The position numbers and the translations under genes were made by a program. From the NCBI GenBank assembly GCA_949285935.1, contig CASEAH010000110.1:1-51207 (forward strand): a stretch of 51,207 nucleotides of DNA, read 5' to 3'. The stretch comes from an uncultured Oscillospiraceae bacterium (GTDB lineage: Bacteria > Bacillota > Clostridia > Oscillospirales > Ruminococcaceae). The notes below the pieces were generated by a model. That model searched no databases. It was not told where the DNA came from and worked only from the letters and a program-made list of their open reading frames with translations. The first letter of the stretch is position 1; every line of letters starts with the position of its first letter. Of this stretch, positions 19,028 through 27,887 are shown piece by piece.

Positions 19028-21259
19028 TTGGCCAAGAAGAAGGAACCAAAAGTCAACCATCGCACTGTTCCGGGCGGGCATATTGAAAATGCCGGCCTGG
19101 TGGTGCAGCAGCCCATTGTGGATACGCTGCGCCAAAACTATATGCCCTACGCCATGAGCGTGATCATCTCCCGGGCCATCCCGGAGATCGACGGATTCAA
19201 GCCCTCCCACCGCAAGATCCTGTACACCATGTACCGCATGGGCCTGCTTTCAGGGGGCAAGATCAAGTCGGCCAACGTGGTGGGGCAGACCATGCGCCTC
19301 AATCCTCATGGCGACGCAGCCATTTATGAGACCATGGTCCGCCTCTCCCGGGGTTACGGCGCCCTGATCGTTCCCTATGTGGACAGTAAGGGCAACTTCG
19401 GCAAAGCCTATTCCCGGGATATGGCCTATGCCGCCTCCCGGTATACCGAAGTAAAGCTGGAGAAAATCTGCACCCAACTTTTTGCCGATATTGACAAGGA
19501 AACCGTGGACTTTGTGGACAACTACGACAATACCATGCAGGAGCCCACCCTGCTCCCGGTTACCTTCCCCTCCATTCTGGTCAACTCCAATACCGGCATC
19601 GCTGTGGGTATGGCCAGCAATATTGCTTCCTTCAACCTGGCGGAGGTCTGTGAGACGGCCATTGCCTGGCTCAAAGATCCCGGCTGCCGGATCCTGGATA
19701 CCCTGAAAGCCCCTGATTTCGCCGGAGGCGGACAGCTGGTTTACAATGAGGAAGAGCTGGAGAAGATCTACCGGACCGGAAGAGGTTCGGTGCGGGTGCG
19801 GGCCGTCTGGAGTTATGACAAAGCCGGCAACTGCATCGATGTTACCCAGATCCCTCCCACCACCACGGTGGAAGCCATTATGGACAAGGTGGTGGAGCTG
19901 GTCAAAAGCGGCAAGGTCCGGGAAATTGCGGATATTCGGGATGAGACGGATCTGTCCGGATTGAAGCTGACCATGGACCTGAAGCGGGGAACCGACCCGG
20001 ATAAGCTGATGCAGCGGTTGTTCCGTTCCACTCCTCTGGAGGACAGCTTTTCCTGCAACTTTAATGTCCTCATCGGAGGCACCCCCCGAGTGCTGGGAGT
20101 AGGCGAACTGCTGGAGGAATGGTCTGCCTTCCGGCGGGAATGTGTACGCAGGGGGATCTATTATGATCTCCAGAAAAAGAAGGAAAAACTGCACCTCCTG
20201 AAGGGCCTCAAGAAAATCCTGCTGGATATAGACAAGGCGGTCCGGATCGTACGGGAAACAGAGGAAGAACGGGAAGTGGTGCCCAATCTTATGATCGGCT
20301 TTGGCATCGATCAGACCCAGGCTGAATTTGTAGCGGAGATCCGGCTGCGCCACCTGAACCGGGAATATATTCTCAAGCGTACCGAAGAGATCGACGCCTT
20401 GGGCCGGGAGATTGAGGAGATGGAAAGCATCCTCCAGAGCCCCAAAAAAGTGGATGCCATCATCATCAGCCAGCTGAAGCAGGTGATCCGGGAATTCGGA
20501 GAGCCCCGCCGCACCCAGCTGGTCTATGCTTCCGAAGAGGAAAATGTGGAGGAAGAAGAGGAAGTCCCCAGTTACCCGGTCCGTCTCTTCTTTACAGCGG
20601 AGGGATATTTCAAAAAAATCACCCCTCAATCCCTGCGGATGAGCGGCGAACACAAGCTGAAAGAAGGAGACCACATCCTCCAGGAAGTGGATGCCCTTAA
20701 CAGCAGTGAGCTGCTGTTCTTTACCGACAAAGCCCAGGTCTATAAGAGCCGCTGCAGCGAGTTTGATGACACCAAGGCCAGTGTGCTGGGGGACTATCTG
20801 CCTACCAAGCTGGGAATGGACCCGGGGGAGCTTCCGATTTATATGGCTGTTACCAACGACTACAAGGGTTGGATGCTCTTTGCCTTTGAGAACGGGAAGG
20901 CTGCCAAGGTGGAACTGAGTTCCTATGAAACCAAAACCAGGCGGCGCAAGCTGATGGGCGCCTATTATGCCAAATCTCCTCTGGTGTATATCTCTTGCTT
21001 GCCGGAGGATGGCGAGTACCTGTTTGCTACCTCCGCGTCCCGGATGCTGATCGTCAATACAGCCATGGTACCCGCAAAAACCACCCGGGATACCATGGGC
21101 GTTCAGGTGATGACTCTGAAAAAAGGGGTTCGGATGATTTCCGGAAAGCCATGGCAGGAGGGAATGATTGAAAACTCCCACCGGCTGCGCACCAAAAACC
21201 TGCCGGCTGCAGGGGCCTTGGTACGGGATACCGATTCAGGTGAGCAGCTGACCCTCTGA
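19028..21259 (+). CDS. parC: Type IIA topoisomerase subunit A, ParC (topoisomerase IV)-like
   Basis: A 743-residue GyrA/ParC-family breakage-rejoining subunit. The catalytic tyrosine is Y139 in AASRYTEVKL. The winged-helix DNA gate region RAIPEIDGFKPSHRKILYTM lies at residues 49-68. The coiled-coil tower follows at about 350-490, with an acidic EEENVEEEEE stretch. The C-terminal domain is short and I see no GyrA box (QRRGGKG type), which favours a decatenating topoisomerase IV over gyrase. It uses a TTG start 10 nt after AAAGGAG; no ATG start fits. A strong terminator follows. Confidence 0.87.
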   Translation: MAKKKEPKVNHRTVPGGHIENAGLVVQQPIVDTLRQNYMPYAMSVIISRAIPEIDGFKPSHRKILYTMYRMGLLSGGKIKSANVVGQTMRLNPHGDAAIYETMVRLSRGYGALIVPYVDSKGNFGKAYSRDMAYAASRYTEVKLEKICTQLFADIDKETVDFVDNYDNTMQEPTLLPVTFPSILVNSNTGIAVGMASNIASFNLAEVCETAIAWLKDPGCRILDTLKAPDFAGGGQLVYNEEELEKIYRTGRGSVRVRAVWSYDKAGNCIDVTQIPPTTTVEAIMDKVVELVKSGKVREIADIRDETDLSGLKLTMDLKRGTDPDKLMQRLFRSTPLEDSFSCNFNVLIGGTPRVLGVGELLEEWSAFRRECVRRGIYYDLQKKKEKLHLLKGLKKILLDIDKAVRIVRETEEEREVVPNLMIGFGIDQTQAEFVAEIRLRHLNREYILKRTEEIDALGREIEEMESILQSPKKVDAIIISQLKQVIREFGEPRRTQLVYASEEENVEEEEEVPSYPVRLFFTAEGYFKKITPQSLRMSGEHKLKEGDHILQEVDALNSSELLFFTDKAQVYKSRCSEFDDTKASVLGDYLPTKLGMDPGELPIYMAVTNDYKGWMLFAFENGKAAKVELSSYETKTRRRKLMGAYYAKSPLVYISCLPEDGEYLFATSASRMLIVNTAMVPAKTTRDTMGVQVMTLKKGVRMISGKPWQEGMIENSHRLRTKNLPAAGALVRDTDSGEQLTL

Positions 21260-21324
21260 TTCTATGGAGACTCCCATATAGGGGATTGACGCACGCGGGC
21301 CTAACGGCAGCCGCAAAGCGCAAA

Positions 21325-21368
21325 CGCCAGGAAGACTGCATGACTGACAGTTTTCCTGGCGTTTATTT
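21325..21368 (+). terminator. Rho-independent terminator after parC
   Basis: CGCCAGGAAGACTG pairs imperfectly with the arm ending TTTTCCTGGCG, followed by TTTATTTATTT. It closes the parE-cinA-parC unit. The remaining 180 bp up to the convergent EndoQ-UvrD stop show nothing recognisable. Confidence 0.85.
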
Positions 21369-21541
21369 ATTTGTATTTCTTCCGATTGGGAGGAAAATGT
21401 CAGCAGCGTGCTGTCTCCTTTCAGAATGGTGGGGCCGCAACTTCATTTTACCAGAGATCAACAAATCTTGCCCACTTTTCATTTGGGAAGCTTAGTCTGC
21501 CTTATCAAAATACCGTGGGAATCCATGTTTTCAATACCGGA

Positions 21542-24500
21542 TCAAAACAGAGAGAGTTGCTGACTGCGAGGGGAGAAATGAGGAGTTGGGGCGGTGCTGG
21601 TTACAACCTCCTCCGGAAGCTGTTCCAAAAAAGAAGAGAAGGGAGGGGTGGCAAGGAGAATTAGTTCTTCCCGGGTGCGGGTGATCCCCACAAAAAACAG
21701 CCTTCGCTCCTCCTGCGGGTCGGCGGGGCCCCGTGAGGATTCCAGAGGAAGCACTCCCTGCCGGAGCCCGGCCAGAAAGACCACCGGGAACTCCAGCCCT
21801 TTGGCCCCGTGAAGGGTGGATAATGTAACAGCACCGGAGGAATAAGCGGTTCCCGACACCCGGCGAAGGTCCCCCTCCTCGCCCAGGAGCAGCCCGTCAA
21901 GAAAAGCCGGCATATCCCGATAGAAGGCAGCCATTCCCCGCAAACGTTCCATCGCAGGGGAAGAGGGTTTGCCACCCACCCACCGGTCCAGCAGTTTTCC
22001 GGGAGCTTCTTTTTTTCGGGAGGAGAACTCCTCTGCCCGGGCTGCCCAAAGAGCCAGCGGGCCGTCTCCAAACCGCTCCCGCAGGGAAGAGGCGTCCAGC
22101 AGGGCTGCTTCTCCGGCAAGCGGAATCAGATCGGCCGGGCAATCCCAAAGAAGCTTGAGGCATACAGAAAGGGAGGCTCTGTCCCCAGGGGTAAAGAGCC
22201 AGCGAAAGAATCCCAATACGCCCCGAACTTCCTGGTCCATCAAAAAATCATCCCGACCGCAGACGACGCAGGGAATGTCTGCCTGACGAAGAGACTTTTC
22301 GATCCGCTCCAACTGGCGGTGGGTACGGCACAGAACGGCCATGTCGGAGAAGGCCCGGATAGTCTGGCTGTGAGGACCGGCCTTCTGTGTTTCCAACAAA
22401 TCCATGCCGCCGGTCATTCGCCGGATTTCTTCCGCTATATAAGAACTTTCAGCAAAATCACTTTTCGCTGTTACCAGCCGTACCGGTACTCCTGCGGACC
22501 GAGACGGGCGCAGCGAGCGGTTGCCACCGGGATTGGCGGAAATCACCGGCAGCGCGCAATCCAGAATTTGAGGGGTAGAACGGTAATTATGCAAAAGGCG
22601 GATGGTGCGCAGGTCAGGGAAATCCTCAGCCAATCGGGCAAAGCAATCGCTGCGGGCGCCACGAAAACCATAGATGGCCTGATCCGGATCGCCGATCACA
22701 AACAAATGCTCCCGACTCCATTGGCAGACCAGGCGGTACTGCAAATCATCAATATCCTGAAATTCGTCCACCAGCAAATAATCAAAACAGCGGCGGCGGG
22801 AAAAATCATTTTGAAGGGCGCTCAGGAGTAAATCGTCAAAATCCATGGCACCCAGGCGTTTCAAACGTTGGCAGTAGTCCTCTACAGCATTTGAAAAGTC
22901 GTCTAAATACTGACAAGTTATTTTACTTTTCACTTGAGAAACCCGCTGTAAAAGCTGCTGTGCAGAACATGACAGTTTTTGCTCGTCAATCACTTGAGCA
23001 GCCAGGTCCAAAGCGTCATACTGGGTGATGACAGAGACTTCTCCCAAAAATTTCAAACAAAGGGAATGGAAGGTGCCGATGGAAAGACCCTTTACAGCGC
23101 CGGCTCCGCCCAAACGTTTTTCCAGGCGCTGCCGCATTTCAGCGGCGGCTTGGTTAGTAAAGGTGACGGCGGTGATTTGAGGGGGACGTACGCCCCGTTC
23201 CTCCACCAGATATGCAATCCGGGAAACCAGTGTCATGGTTTTGCCTGTACCGGGACCGGCAATCACTGCCACTGCTTGCTCCGGGGCAGATATGGCTTCC
23301 CATTGTTCCTGATTGAACTGCGGCTTAGGGACAGAAGGGGAACTGGAAACGGAGGTTGAAGAGGGCTGAGAGGAGGAAATGTTGCCGGAGCTGGAGGGAC
23401 GCTTGGATTTTTTAGGTACAGAAGCCGCCTCGGCCATACCGAAAAGCGACACCTGTCCGCTTAACAGGGAACGCTCGCCCTCAGCAAACAAAGAAATTGT
23501 GCCATATTCTCCGTCATACCCACCCTTGCGGCTTACCTGTCCTAAGCGCATGCGACGGATCCCTTCTGCAACCAGTGGTCCGGCGATCCGGGTGATTTCA
23601 TCCAGAGGTGCTTCCCGGAGAATATAAAACTCAGGCCCCAGGCTGTTCAGTAAAGTTTCAAACAGGGAAGAAGTCTTAACGCTCCCCACCGAAAAGCCGG
23701 CGGAAGCAGCAATGACCTCTGGAAGCGGGGCCAGACTTTGGAATGGCAAGTGGTTGGGACGGACAAAACCAGACGGCCTGTCAGCCAGTTCCAGGACCCG
23801 GTGCAAAACGCCAATGGTAAGCTTTTTGCCGCAAACCGGGCAGATGCCGCCCATTTTGGCGGCCTCCTCCGGGGAAAGACAGACGCCGCAGTTTCGGTGT
23901 CCATCCAAATGATACTTCCCCTCTTCAGGGAAAAATTCCAGAGTTCCGGCAAATCCATCTCCGGTATTCAGGGCCTTTGCCAGGCCGGTATAGGAAAGCT
24001 CTCCATCCAACAGGTTGGCTTCACGCCCCAGCCGCGCGGGGGAATGGGCGTCGGAATTGGACACCAGCAAAAAGGGATCCAGAGCGGAAACCTGCCAGTT
24101 CATAGGCGGATCGGAAGAAAGGCCGGTTTCCAGGGCGTGGATGTGGGGAGTCAGATCTTCGAAGCACTCCTCAATGGAATCAAACCCGGAAAAAGCGCCA
24201 AACAGGGAGAAATGCGGGGTCCAGATATGCGCCGGAATAAAAATCGCTTCCGGGCAGGACTCCAGGGTGATTTCCAGTAAGTCCCGGCTGTCCAACCCCA
24301 GAATGGGGCGGCCGTCTGAATGGATATTCCCAATCACTTCCAGACGTCTGGCGAGAGTTTCAGCTTCTTCCAATCCGGGAAGCAGGATCAGGTGATGCAC
24401 CTTGCGGGTGCGTCCATTTTTTTTATAGATACAGCTGATTTCTCCCGAAACCACAAACCGCGGCTGCAACGATTCCGCTCCCGGAGGAGCGGGAAGAGCC

Positions 24501-24706
24501 AGCTCGGGCGCCAGGGTATACAGCCCGTCTTCGGCGGGAACAAGCTGCGCTTTCAGTTCTTCCCGCCAGGCTGGATGGGTGAAATCTCCGGTTCCAATCA
24601 GTGAGATCCCTTTGCGGCGGGCCCAAAGGTCCAGATGCGGCGCGTCGCCGTCCCGGCTGGTAGCACGGGAATATTTGGAATGAATGTGCAGGTCAGCAAT
24701 ATACAT
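21542..24706 (-). CDS. EndoQ-UvrD fusion: PHP-family endonuclease joined to a superfamily 1 helicase
   Basis: A 1054-residue two-part protein. Residues 1-408 match the TIGR00375/endonuclease Q family: PHP metal motif DLHIHSKYSRAT, GTGDFTHPAW, KVHHLILLPG, SNSDAHSPARLG, a four-cysteine zinc site (CGVC...CPVC, 273-292) and a C-terminal core ending GGYDGEYGTI. EndoQ nicks DNA 5' of deaminated bases. A Ser/Pro-rich linker (about 425-460) leads to a complete UvrD/Rep helicase: AGPGTGKT near 483, DEFQD, GDPDQAIYGFRG and VGITRTREEL. The protein ends in QLSLF, the beta-clamp consensus, and has QVSLF at about 418-422, where the EndoQ part ends. The start is the ATG after GGGAGG; the longer frame to 24919 covers the promoter. 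The pairing suggests incision plus unwinding at deaminated bases. Confidence 0.88.
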   Translation of the reverse strand: MYIADLHIHSKYSRATSRDGDAPHLDLWARRKGISLIGTGDFTHPAWREELKAQLVPAEDGLYTLAPELALPAPPGAESLQPRFVVSGEISCIYKKNGRTRKVHHLILLPGLEEAETLARRLEVIGNIHSDGRPILGLDSRDLLEITLESCPEAIFIPAHIWTPHFSLFGAFSGFDSIEECFEDLTPHIHALETGLSSDPPMNWQVSALDPFLLVSNSDAHSPARLGREANLLDGELSYTGLAKALNTGDGFAGTLEFFPEEGKYHLDGHRNCGVCLSPEEAAKMGGICPVCGKKLTIGVLHRVLELADRPSGFVRPNHLPFQSLAPLPEVIAASAGFSVGSVKTSSLFETLLNSLGPEFYILREAPLDEITRIAGPLVAEGIRRMRLGQVSRKGGYDGEYGTISLFAEGERSLLSGQVSLFGMAEAASVPKKSKRPSSSGNISSSQPSSTSVSSSPSVPKPQFNQEQWEAISAPEQAVAVIAGPGTGKTMTLVSRIAYLVEERGVRPPQITAVTFTNQAAAEMRQRLEKRLGGAGAVKGLSIGTFHSLCLKFLGEVSVITQYDALDLAAQVIDEQKLSCSAQQLLQRVSQVKSKITCQYLDDFSNAVEDYCQRLKRLGAMDFDDLLLSALQNDFSRRRCFDYLLVDEFQDIDDLQYRLVCQWSREHLFVIGDPDQAIYGFRGARSDCFARLAEDFPDLRTIRLLHNYRSTPQILDCALPVISANPGGNRSLRPSRSAGVPVRLVTAKSDFAESSYIAEEIRRMTGGMDLLETQKAGPHSQTIRAFSDMAVLCRTHRQLERIEKSLRQADIPCVVCGRDDFLMDQEVRGVLGFFRWLFTPGDRASLSVCLKLLWDCPADLIPLAGEAALLDASSLRERFGDGPLALWAARAEEFSSRKKEAPGKLLDRWVGGKPSSPAMERLRGMAAFYRDMPAFLDGLLLGEEGDLRRVSGTAYSSGAVTLSTLHGAKGLEFPVVFLAGLRQGVLPLESSRGPADPQEERRLFFVGITRTREELILLATPPFSSFLEQLPEEVVTSTAPTPHFSPRSQQLSLF

Positions 24707-24752
24707 ACAGGTGGCCTCCCCGGGAAGTCCCGTTTTCAGGTATTGCCATTTC

Positions 24753-24781
24753 ATTATACGGCGTTTGCTTTTCCTGGGCAA
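24753..24781 (-). promoter_or_regulatory. Sigma-A promoter of the EndoQ-UvrD gene
   Basis: Read on the minus strand: TTGCCC, a 17-bp spacer, then TATAAT. It lies about 47 nt before the start codon. No LexA box is visible in the spacer. Confidence 0.65.
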
Positions 24782-24885
24782 GAGATACGGAATGAAACAG
24801 ATGTGCAGAGAGAGCAATCCGGTATGCTGCAAAAGAAAGGCAGCAGCAATTGTCGGACCCGTTTTGCGACGATTCTTCTGCGTAC

Positions 24886-24942
24886 ACACAAACCCGGGGA
24901 CTTCTTGTGCTGCAATCACTTAAAAAGGCCCCGGGTTTGTGT
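24886..24942. repeat. Perfect 14-bp inverted repeat with a 29-nt loop
   Basis: ACACAAACCCGGGG at 24886-24899 and its exact complement CCCCGGGTTTGTGT at 24929-24942. It lies in the 301-bp gap between the trxA stop and the EndoQ-UvrD promoter. No T-tract follows either arm; a run of five A/T sits inside the loop. It could end trxA transcripts or be an operator. A weaker 5-bp stem (GGGCT/AGCCC, 24956-24975) is closer to trxA. Confidence 0.8.
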
Positions 24943-25007
24943 ATTGGATTTTGGCGGGCTATTTTGAAACAGCCCCTCTGAAAACGAAAGATTTTAGCAG
25001 GAAGAAA

Positions 25008-25322
25008 TTATTTTCTGATCATTTCCTCCACAGAGCTCTTGGGCTGGACACCCACAGAAGAAGCAGCAGGCTTGCCATTTTTGAAGAGAACCAGAGTGGG
25101 AATGCTCATGACGCCGTACTGGGAAGCCAGTTCCGGTTCCTCGTCGATGTTGATTTTGCACACCTTGACGGATCCGGCGTTTTCCTCCGCTACCTGATCC
25201 ACAATGGGAGCGAACATCCGGCAGGGGCCGCACCAGGGAGCCCAGAAATCAACCAATACGGGCTGAGAAGAGGAGAGGACCTCCTGCTGAAAATTGTTTT
25301 TATTGAGGGCGATAACAGACAT
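25008..25322 (-). CDS. trxA: Thioredoxin
   Basis: A 104-residue thioredoxin with the active site WCGPC near residue 30, preceded by VDFWAPW, and the conserved cis-proline in SIPTLVLFKNG. It reduces protein disulfides in the cytoplasm. The start is the ATG 8 nt after AAAGGAG; the longer frame includes the leader. It lies 113 nt downstream of the Crp/Fnr-type gene on the same strand, with a 27-bp palindrome between them. No thioredoxin reductase gene is nearby. Confidence 0.96.
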   Translation of the reverse strand: MSVIALNKNNFQQEVLSSSQPVLVDFWAPWCGPCRMFAPIVDQVAEENAGSVKVCKINIDEEPELASQYGVMSIPTLVLFKNGKPAASSVGVQPKSSVEEMIRK

Positions 25323-25361
25323 TATGATTTCTCCTTTCATGTATATCAATTGCAATGGGTG

Positions 25362-25388
25362 ATCTGGTGTCTTTAGGATACACCAGAT
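25362..25388. promoter_or_regulatory. 27-bp palindrome between the Crp/Fnr-type gene and trxA
   Basis: ATCTGGTGT, a 9-nt centre, then ACACCAGAT, a perfect 9-9-9 inverted repeat. It lies 40 nt upstream of the trxA start codon. There is no T-tract, so an operator, perhaps for the neighbouring regulator, is as likely as an RNA hairpin. It does not match the classic Crp or Fnr half-sites. Confidence 0.55.
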
Positions 25389-25435
25389 TCCAAAGAATTA
25401 CCGTGACAAAATCACATTGAAAAAATTTCCTTAGA

Positions 25436-26104
25436 TCAGCGAAGGCTGCTTTGGGCCATGGCGGTAAGTCGGGAAGGATCATCCAGAGAAACGCCGCCCC
25501 GGAACAAGGTTACCAAACCCTCCTGCTGGAAGTATTTGAGCATCCGGGTCACCACCTCCCGGGCGCTGCCAAGATGTCGGGCAATCACATCGTGGGTAAG
25601 ATACAGCCGGGAAGAGCCTTCCAACTCCGATTCTTCCAGCAAAAAGGCGGCCAGCCGGGAATCAAGGCGTTTGTACAGCACCTGATCCAGAAGCCACATT
25701 ACGTCGGAGAACCGGGCCGCCATGACTTCACTGGTGTAGTTGGCCACCGCGGCAGACTCCTCCATCAAAGCCTGATAAACTGCTACAGGGATTTGGATGG
25801 CTTGTGTAGCGCGCTCCGCAGTAATGATGATATCAAACTGAATGCTGCGCAGCATACAAGAGGCGGAGAATAGACAAAAATCCCGGTCCAACAGGCGGTA
25901 CAAAGTAATTTCCCGTCCTTCATCCGACAAGGTAAAGGCCCGCAGCTGGCCGCTGATTATGATCAGAAGTCCCACACAGTCCTCCGATCCGCTATGAACC
26001 ACAGCACCCGGCGGCAATTCCCGAAGGATGGCAGAATCCAGCAAACGCTGCTGCTGCTCCGGCCGGAGCTGCTTCCAAAAAGGAATATATTCCTGAAGAT
26101 CCAT
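25436..26104 (-). CDS. Crp/Fnr family transcriptional regulator
   Basis: A 222-residue regulator. An N-terminal cyclic-nucleotide-binding-type beta barrel (about 15-125, LPPGAVVHSGSEDCVGLLIIISGQLRAF) is followed by a dimerisation helix and a C-terminal winged helix with recognition segment VIARHLGSAREVVTRMLKYFQQEGLV. It lacks the N-terminal cysteine cluster of Fnr, so an iron-sulfur oxygen sensor is unlikely; the effector is unknown. The start follows AAGGAGG by 8 nt. A small hairpin (GGAAGC-CATT-GCTTCC, 26139-26154) lies in its presumed leader. trxA is next downstream, suggesting a redox-related role, which is inference only. Confidence 0.88.
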   Translation of the reverse strand: MDLQEYIPFWKQLRPEQQQRLLDSAILRELPPGAVVHSGSEDCVGLLIIISGQLRAFTLSDEGREITLYRLLDRDFCLFSASCMLRSIQFDIIITAERATQAIQIPVAVYQALMEESAAVANYTSEVMAARFSDVMWLLDQVLYKRLDSRLAAFLLEESELEGSSRLYLTHDVIARHLGSAREVVTRMLKYFQQEGLVTLFRGGVSLDDPSRLTAMAQSSLR

Positions 26105-26940
26105 GAATATCGCCTCCTTGGACCAATTAGGCTTAAAAGGAAGCCATTGCTTCCCGGTTTTATCAAATAAGAAAATTGTCGTATAGTGGAGATTTCCGCA
26201 AACATCCTTTGCCGGGAGGGCGGACAAAATGTGCCAACAACGGCAGTCTGACAGCGATGGAAGCTCACCGTAAGCTGCTGCAGCCTCTTTACAGAGGGAA
26301 AACAGAACTTAGAGCACATACCGGCATACAATTTTTACAAATCGATTCCGTTCTCCGGCTAAGCCGGCAGTTATCCAAGTAAGAGGATTTTAAGAGGAAA
26401 TATACGGCAGATTTTTATTATAAAGCTTTTGCTCTTCCACCGCAAGGCAGAGAAGAAAAATCCTTATTCATTCTCTGAACTTTTTTGCTCCTTAAAACTG
26501 AAGAGGCATTACAGTCAAAGAAATATCCTTTCGCCAGGCCCGCGGCAGAGAAAAATCAGAAGGTCCATGCCAATGAAATATGAGACTCTCCCAGCTGGAA
26601 TGCCATCGTTTGTGGCTGGTGCCAATTCTCAGGCTGTCCCCCACAAAAAAATGCAGCATTTTCCGTGGTGCTTAAAACAGATCTTTGCTTTTATGGTTCC
26701 CTTAAAGCTTTTTGTACAGTGCGTGGGCTTATCTGCACATCAAAATTGGAAAGACTGCGTAGTACGATAAATGGTTTTGGGCCTTGCATAAAGCAAAGAT
26801 TCACACTTTAATTGTAAAAGGACAGTCTGGAAATTTTTCTGGCAATGGCAGGCAAAAGCGGTTATAATAAAACTGATTATTGAAAGAATGAAAAATATCC
26901 GGTCAAGTGACTGCAGAAAATAAAGGACAGGAGAAAGATA
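26105..26940. other. Divergent gene-free gap between the Crp/Fnr-type gene and the NYN gene
   Basis: 836 bp, AT-richer than the genes. The longest open frame (26429-26770 on the plus strand, 113 codons) has no good ribosome site and no recognisable family, so I do not call it. A possible promoter for the NYN gene is TGGCAA, 17 bp, TATAAT at 26840-26868. No repeats or RNA family were recognised. Confidence 0.55.
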
Positions 26941-27801
26941 ATGGCTGAAGACCGCAGATTTGCCGTACTCATTGATGCGGACAATATCTCTGAAAAATAT
27001 GTAAAAGTGATTTTAGACGAGATTTCCAGCGATGGGGTGGCAACCTATAAAAGGATCTACGGAGACTGGACCAAGCCTGCTTTGGGGCCGTGGAAGAATG
27101 TGCTTTTGGAATATTCCATCATTCCCATTCAGCAGTATGGCTATACCACCGGCAAAAATGCCACCGACGCGGCCATGATTATCGATGCTATGGACATTCT
27201 CTATTCCGGCAATGTGGACGGCTTCTGCCTGGTGACCAGCGACAGCGACTTTACCCGCCTGGCAGCCCGCCTGCGGGAGTCGGGGATGGACGTGGTAGGT
27301 ATGGGAGAACGGAAAACGCCCAAAGCCTTCATTGCCGCCTGCAATAAATTTAAATATTTGGATATTCTGGTCCGCCAGGATGCGGAAAACGAAAAGAGTC
27401 AGGAAAAACCGATCCAGACCAAAGCAGATTCCAAACGCAGGCCATCCCGGCCTTCTCCCGAAAAGGTAACGGAGGAGGTTCGGGAAGAGCCGGAGATGAC
27501 CTCGCTGGACACTATTCATGCCTCAGTTATGACCATTCTGCGGGAGAATTCCGACGAGGATGGATGGCTGACTCTGGGGGATATGGGAACTTTATTGCTG
27601 AAAAGGCATCCGGATTTTGATGTGCGCAATTTTGGTCATAAAAAGCTGACGCCCTTTCTCAGTTCTCTGGGAGATGTAGAGTTATGGATGGATTATCACG
27701 ACGATGTCCGCAACGTATACGCCCGGGAAAAGACGCCCCAGATTCCCCGGCAGGAGACCCCGACCCGACAGCCCAAGAGCAGAAGCCGTAAAAAACGGTA
27801 A
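26941..27801 (+). CDS. NYN-domain RNase-like protein with OST-HTH/LOTUS domain
   Basis: A 286-residue protein. Residues 1-140 form a NYN (PIN-like, LabA/DUF88) domain with the acidic metal residues visible: D12/D14 in LIDADNIS, D76 in GKNATDAAM, and D101/D103 in TSDSDFTRL. A charged linker (about 145-185) leads to a C-terminal OST-HTH (LOTUS) domain at about 188-265, which binds RNA in other proteins. NYN/LOTUS proteins are predicted RNases acting on structured or G-rich RNA; the bacterial role is unknown. AGGAG lies 8 nt before the ATG. It stands alone between two long gaps. Confidence 0.88.
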   Translation: MAEDRRFAVLIDADNISEKYVKVILDEISSDGVATYKRIYGDWTKPALGPWKNVLLEYSIIPIQQYGYTTGKNATDAAMIIDAMDILYSGNVDGFCLVTSDSDFTRLAARLRESGMDVVGMGERKTPKAFIAACNKFKYLDILVRQDAENEKSQEKPIQTKADSKRRPSRPSPEKVTEEVREEPEMTSLDTIHASVMTILRENSDEDGWLTLGDMGTLLLKRHPDFDVRNFGHKKLTPFLSSLGDVELWMDYHDDVRNVYAREKTPQIPRQETPTRQPKSRSRKKR

Positions 27802-27887
27802 TGTTGGTGCCTGCTGCCGGCCACTCTGCCTGAAGCAGTCCTTCTGCAGCATGATTTTCCATAAGATCTGTCCACAGAAATGAAATG

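Noticed and set aside
24707-24919. An N-terminal extension of the EndoQ-UvrD frame
   Set aside because: It covers the promoter and lacks a ribosome site; the PHP family begins at the later ATG with DLHIHS five residues in.
26429-26770. A 113-codon plus-strand frame as a hypothetical gene
   Set aside because: Poor ribosome site, codon use unlike the neighbours, and no recognisable family.
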